Shown: one piece after another, positions 60,164 to 64,000 of the stretch
Position numbering within the stretch: the first letter of the stretch is position 1
Layout: each line of letters starts with the position of its first letter
Assembly: GCA_017590115.1 (NCBI GenBank)
Contig: JAGGNK010007004.1
Coordinates: 11,307,296 to 11,371,295, forward strand
Direction: 5' to 3'
From: Montifringilla adamsi
Lineage: Eukaryota; Chordata; Aves; Passeriformes; Passeridae
Length of the DNA stretch: 64,000 nucleotides
Notes under the pieces: generated by a model
Database searches by the model: none
What the model saw: only the letters and a program-made list of their open reading frames with translations
Told to the model about the DNA's origin: nothing
Program-made: the position numbers and the translations under genes

Positions 60164-62724
60164 GTGAGTGAGGGGCGGGGAACTCCCCTTATAAACACCT
60201 CCTATGGACCTCCCACATCGAGCCCCCTTTTAGGCCTCCTCTAGAGCGCTCCTATGGACTCCCTCTGTTGTTGTCCTCCGCCCCCAGCCGGTACCCTCTA
60301 TACCCCTAAATGCTTCCATCACCTATAGTCACCCCACACTCCCTCTCCCCTATAGCCCCCATACTCCCTGTCCCCTATAACTCCCTTATATCGGCCATCA
60401 CTGTAGCTCCCTGTAGATCGTTCATACCCACAATGATCCCCCAGGCCTTACAGATCCCTAAGGATAACCCCCACAGCTTCCCCCTGTCCCCTCGGCCCAT
60501 ATAGTCCCCCATAGATCCCCTATAGCCCCCTGTGAGGCCCTATAGATCTCCTATACCTCCCATGTTCCTTCAGAGCCCCCCATCTGTGCCCCCCCAAGGC
60601 TAAACAGATCCCCTAAAGCCCCCACAGACCCCTATCCAATGCCCCTGCAGGGCGCCGCCCAGGTCAGGTGGCACTGCAGGAGATCCGCAAGTACCAGAAG
60701 AGCACCCGCCTGCTGCTGCGCCCCGGCCCCTTTGCCCGCCTGGTGAGAACCCCCCACATCCCAAAATGAACACTGCTGCACCCTAAAATCCCCAGACATC
60801 CCAATTTCCGCCACAGAACCTCTCCAGCACCTCCCATGGACTCTCAACCCCCTCCAGGACCCCCCCCCAGTTTCACTCCAGAACCTCCAACATTGTCTGG
60901 GATCTTCCAAACCGCTCTGGATCCTCTCTCCTGGGATCCCTAAATCCATTCCAGGACACCCCAGATCAACTCTCTTGGACCCTACAACTTCCCCCACAGC
61001 CTTCAAATCCACCCTGGGACCCTTCAGCTCCCCACACAACTCTCCCAATTACCCACTGGGACCCTTCAAGCAATCCCTAGGACCCCTTCAAATCCAACCC
61101 CAAATCCACTCTGGGACCCCTGAAATCCAACCTGGAAGCCTCCAACCTCCCCTTGGACCCTATCCCAAAAACCCACTGGGATTTTCCAACCCCCTGCAGA
61201 CCCACCAAGTTACCCCCCCAGAACCCCAGATCACCCCCTGTGACTACTCAGGACCATCCCTTTCCCCCAGAGCCCCCCCTCAACCTTGTTCTAGCCCTCC
61301 CCATGTACTTGTCCTCCCCATCCTCGTGACATGGTGGGCTTGTCCTCCCCCAACATCCTTGCATATCCCCCAACATCCTTCTGTGATTCCAGACATCCTT
61401 GTGTCCTGCCACCTTCAGAGGCTGCATGGATTGGGTGTTCCTTGTGCCCCTCCCGCCGTGCTGGCACTGTCCCCCCTGTTGCTGCAGGATGTCCCCATGT
61501 TCCCATGGCCGAGGGTGTTCCCAAGATGTTCCCAGAGTGGTGCTCCCCCCCTGCCTCCCACCTGGGAGATCCCAGGGTGTCCCCATGATGATGTTCCCAC
61601 ATCCCCACTCCCCCGTGTATCCCCAGGTGTTCCTGGCCCCACTGTTCCTGGGGTGTCCCCAGAGTGTCTCCAGGGTGACAACAAGGGTGTCCCCAGCTCC
61701 CTGGGATGTCCCCAGGGCAGTGTCCCCACATCTCCAGGGTGTCGCCATGGTGGTGGCCCCAACCTGGGATGTCCCCAATGTCCCCACATCCCCTCCATGT
61801 TGTCCCAATGTGCCCGCACTCCCTGTGACCCCGCTGGCCCCATGTGCCCCCCTCGCCGTGCCCTCCCTGTCACAGGTGCGGGAGCTCTGCCTCGTCTTCA
61901 CCCGCGGGGTCGATTACCACTGGCAGCGCATGGCCCTGGTGGCACTGCAGGAGGTAGGGCGTGGGAGGTCCAGGCATGGTGGACGGGGGTCACAGAGGGG
62001 CTGGAGGGGTCCTATGGGTCCTGCAGAGGTATCCAGGGAACTTAGCAGGTTGGGGAGGGGGCTGAGGGGGATCTCATGGGTACTGAGAGGTTTCCATGGG
62101 GGTTGGGGGAGGGGGTTCTGCGGCTGCTGCAGGGGGGGTCTGTGGGTGCTGGAGGTGTCTCTGGGGGACTGGGGGAGGTCCAGGAAGGTCTCTTTGGATG
62201 GTTGGATGAGGCTGAGAGGTTTGTTTGGTGTGTGTGATGGGAGCTGAGGGGGAATCTAGGAGGGTCTCCATTGGCTGGAGAGGAGGGGTCCATGGGTTCT
62301 GGGACAGGGTTCCATGGATGTTGAGAGGGTCTCTGGATGCTGGGCAGGAGGAGGGGTCCCTTATTCCCGGGGTCTGTTGGGGATTGAGGATGGGTCACTG
62401 GGTGTTGATCCCCCCCTAACACATTTACAGGCACAAGGTGTTTTGGTCCCCACAGTCACCCATGGGTGGGTTTGGAGGGACCCTGCCCCCCAGGTGTGTG
62501 TTTGTGGTGACTCTGCCCCTAGGGGGAGGTGTGGGGGTTGGGGCATGCCGGAGGGCTTTGGGGACCCTCCCTCATGTTTTGTGACACAGGCAACAGAGGC
62601 CTTCATGGTGCGGCTGCTGGAGGACGCGTACCTGTGCTCGCTGCATGCCCGCCGAGTGACCCTGTACCCCAAGGATCTGCAGCTGGCTCGGCGCCTGCGG
62701 GGACCCGAGACGGGAGGCATCTGA
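60088..62724 (+). CDS. CENPA: CENPA, centromeric histone H3 variant (complete, four coding exons)
   Basis: Replaces H3 in centromeric nucleosomes and specifies where kinetochores assemble; deposited by HJURP in mammals. Exons 60088-60163, 60651-60742, 61876-61953 and 62590-62724 join in frame (381 nt, 126 residues). The basic Pro/Arg tail (1-32) starts [20 protein letters not shown]. The histone fold follows: alpha[16 protein letters not shown]; loop 1 FTRGVDYHW with the extra Arg-Gly bulge that separates CENP-A from H3; alpha2 [20 protein letters not shown] with CATD character; [18 protein letters not shown] as in all H3s. Human is 140 residues, so this tail is shorter. The C-terminus is ETGGI rather than human EEGLG. 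No stops or frameshifts, canonical GT-AG sites and a poly(A) signal suggest a working gene. Confidence 0.95.
60164..60650 (+). repeat. CENPA: CENPA intron 1, CCTATAG-rich minisatellite-like DNA
   Basis: C-rich on the plus strand, with recurring CCTATAG, CCCCCTATA and CCCATA words from about 60280 to 60560. Degenerate units of roughly 10-20 bp. Confidence 0.65.
60651..60742 (+). CDS. CENPA: CENPA exon 2
   Basis: Acceptor CCCCTGCAG, donor CTG|GTGAGA, 92 nt. Encodes [20 protein letters not shown] then [11 protein letters not shown], the tail end, alphaN and start of alpha1. Confidence 0.94.
60743..61875 (+). repeat. CENPA: CENPA intron 2, two C-rich degenerate minisatellites
   Basis: About 60990-61170 has units around CACTGGGACCCTTCAA. 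About 61560-61830 has units around GGGTGTCCCCA. Both make long incidental open frames on both strands, including one of 356 codons; these are not genes. Confidence 0.75.
61876..61953 (+). CDS. CENPA: CENPA exon 3
   Basis: Acceptor CTGTCACAG, donor GAG|GTAGGG, 78 nt, phase 0-0. Encodes [20 protein letters not shown] then LVALQE: end of alpha1, loop 1 and the first half of alpha2. Confidence 0.95.
61954..62589 (+). repeat. CENPA: CENPA intron 3, G-rich minisatellite-like DNA
   Basis: G-rich on the plus strand, opposite in skew to introns 1 and 2, with recurring GGGGGT, GGTCTCCATGG and TGGGGGAGG words and many G-runs able to form quadruplexes. Confidence 0.65.
62590..62724 (+). CDS. CENPA: CENPA exon 4
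   Basis: Acceptor TGTGACACAG, 135 nt including TGA at 62722-62724. Encodes [20 protein letters not shown] then [18 protein letters not shown] and PETGGI: rest of alpha2, loop 2, alpha3 and C-terminal tail. Confidence 0.95.
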   Translation, partial: ATEAFMVRLLEDAYLCSLHARRVTLYPKDLQLARRLRGPETGGI

Positions 62725-63015
62725 ATGGAGACCCCCCCATGGAGTCCCCCAAGCCCCCCCACGTGGACCCACCCCATAGACTCCCCTCTACTGGACCCCC
62801 ACCTCAGGATCCCCTTCAGGGACCCATCCCAGGGTGGGGGTCCCCTTCCTTAGTGCAGCATCCCTGTTGAGGAGCCCTACCCATGATCCCCCTGGAACCC
62901 ACCTCACCAGAATGCCAGTCCCAGGGAAACCTACCCAGGACCTTTACCCTAGTTGACCTCTACCCCTCCCAGTTCTGCTGTACCCCGGTAAATGAATAAA
63001 TGTTTGTGACCCCTA
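62725..63015 (+). other. CENPA: CENPA 3' UTR with poly(A) signal
   Basis: C-rich 3' UTR ending at AATAAA (62995-63000), followed by TGTTTGTGA, a GT-rich downstream element. A second AATAAA lies about 50 bp further on. Confidence 0.7.
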
Positions 63016-63363
63016 GGTGCTGATGCTGGGGAGGATGGAGGGTGAAATGAATAAATGGGGCAGGAGATCTTTCTCCTTTTTAATGCCTTTATTAACAAGA
63101 ATCAGCTCAGGTGGGGAGAAGTTGACAGGTCGTGCCCACACCGCCGATGGTCCCGGGAGTGGCACGGAGGAGGAGGATGATTCAGCTGTGTCCGCTGGTC
63201 TGCAGGCAGAGCTGGGGCTTTCGTCCTCACGGCAGATTAGGAGATTCTGCTTTTTCGGTTTAACATTTTGGGTCCTCTCTCTAGTTAACATCTTTAGGTT
63301 AGGATTAGAAGTAAAAAGGATCTTAGCAGGTACTGGATTAAGTTCCTCGTCCTTAGACATCAC
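63013..63363 (-). other. Unrecognised minus-strand open frame, tail-to-tail with CENPA
   Basis: A 116-codon frame with ATG ATG at 63363-63358. Translation includes EELNPVPAKILFTSNPNL and a Ser-rich stretch. I recognise no domain. The 3' part carries an AATAAAGGCATTAAAAAGG poly(A)-like signal (about 63077-63095), so the region may be the end of a minus-strand transcript or an LTR with its R/U5. AT content is higher than in flanking DNA, which favours inserted sequence. Confidence 0.25.
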
Positions 63364-64000
63364 TTAGGTCTCTTAATTCTATGTTGGCTCGTTGTTTTTA
63401 GGGTTTTTTTCCTGAAAAGTTACAAAATTCAGTGAAATGCATTCTGATCTGCCTACTAGCTCTGATGTCATACCCTTCTGGTACCTGCAGGGTCCGGTGT
63501 CACTCCCTGGCAAGCATAAGGGGGACAATGGCTAATCACCAACCATTAACAGGTGATTGAAGAAGAACTCTCAATAGGTGGTTGCAACACGAAGCTAACT
63601 TAATAGCAACTGGTTCAACTTGTTTTAACTCTGCAACCTTAAAAATATAGGTAACTTTTTATTCATAACAGAGGGGATTTGGGGGTGAGGCACTGCAGGG
63701 GGGAACTCTGGGGGGGAGGAGAACCCACAGGGAGGGGGACTCTGAGAGTATTTTGGGTGAGGGCAAGTGGGATGGGGGCCAGGAAGGTCTTGGGGCCTAA
63801 GGGGTTCCATGTGTGGTGGTGGGGGGGGGTTGCCTAGGGGCCGGCGCTTAGGGGATTCGAGCGGAGCTCAGGACTTTGGGGGCGCTGCTTAGAGGTGGCT
63901 TGAACGTGGGTAGGGCTGCTGTGGGGGGCGGGGCTCTGGAGGTGTCCCGTCCATGGGCGGAGCTCTGGCCGTGGGGCTTCAGCGGGGTCTCTATGGGGCG
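63364..64000. other. Downstream region, mixed then GC-rich
   Basis: To about 63650 the sequence is AT-moderate and may continue the element at 63013-63363. From 63665 it is strongly G-rich with GGGGCGGGGC and GGGCGGAGC boxes near 63925-63965, possibly the start of another promoter. No coding exon is identified. Confidence 0.35.

Noticed and set aside
61248..61901. Minus-strand Gly-rich frame of 217 codons
   Set aside because: It is the antisense of the GGGTGTCCCCA repeat in CENPA intron 2.
60975..62247. Plus-strand open frames of 356 and 282 codons
   Set aside because: They run through CENPA introns and exon 3. They arise from GC-rich minisatellites lacking stop codons.

Overview
This is vertebrate nuclear DNA, almost certainly from a bird and probably a songbird. 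It carries chicken-repeat-1 (CR1) LINE fragments, avian-type endogenous-retrovirus LTRs and CpG-island promoters. Intergenic DNA is AT-rich on the left. The last 12 kb is very GC-rich and full of minisatellites, as in avian microchromosomes or subtelomeres. No bacterial-type features (operons, CRISPR arrays, insertion sequences) are present.

Layout. 1-540: first coding exon and CpG-island promoter of IPO8 (importin-8), minus strand, leaving the window on the left. 545-7150: intergenic, with two solo LTRs on the minus strand whose ends and target-site duplications are readable (3174-3613 and 4046-4587). 7485-40437: the whole CAPRIN2 gene, minus strand, with one non-coding and 20 coding exons. 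The splice phases join into a 1,187-residue protein with an HR1 region, a tryptophan-repeat exon, a G3BP-binding-like peptide, an RG-rich segment and a C-terminal C1q domain. IPO8 and CAPRIN2 are neighbours in human too, so this part is ancestral. The only assembly gap (25 N) lies in CAPRIN2 intron 1 beside A-homopolymers. 41-52 kb: AT-rich intergenic DNA with decayed CR1, a 90-bp tandem duplication and simple repeats. 52.0-58.2 kb: a retroelement graveyard built around a broken leucine-rich-repeat (Toll-like-receptor-like) sequence, nested LTRs and an ERVL-like gag/pro/pol fragment. 57.4-59.7 kb: minisatellites and a CR1 reverse-transcriptase fragment. 59.8-63.0 kb: an intact four-exon CENPA gene (centromeric histone H3 variant, 126 residues, plus strand) with a cell-cycle-type promoter.

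How it fits together. IPO8 (nuclear import), CAPRIN2 (RNA granules and Wnt signalling) and CENPA (centromere identity) are independent genes with separate promoters. CENPA next to CAPRIN2 is unexpected: in human these genes are on different chromosomes (2p23 and 12p11), and I recall them on different chicken chromosomes. The junction coincides with the repeat-rich 52-59 kb block, which suggests a rearrangement, a duplicated CENPA copy or an assembly chimera. I found no clearly new molecular system. The most interesting points are the CENPA context, its promoter duplication and serine-free tail, the extra CAPRIN2 microexon, and the LRR fossil split by an LTR.
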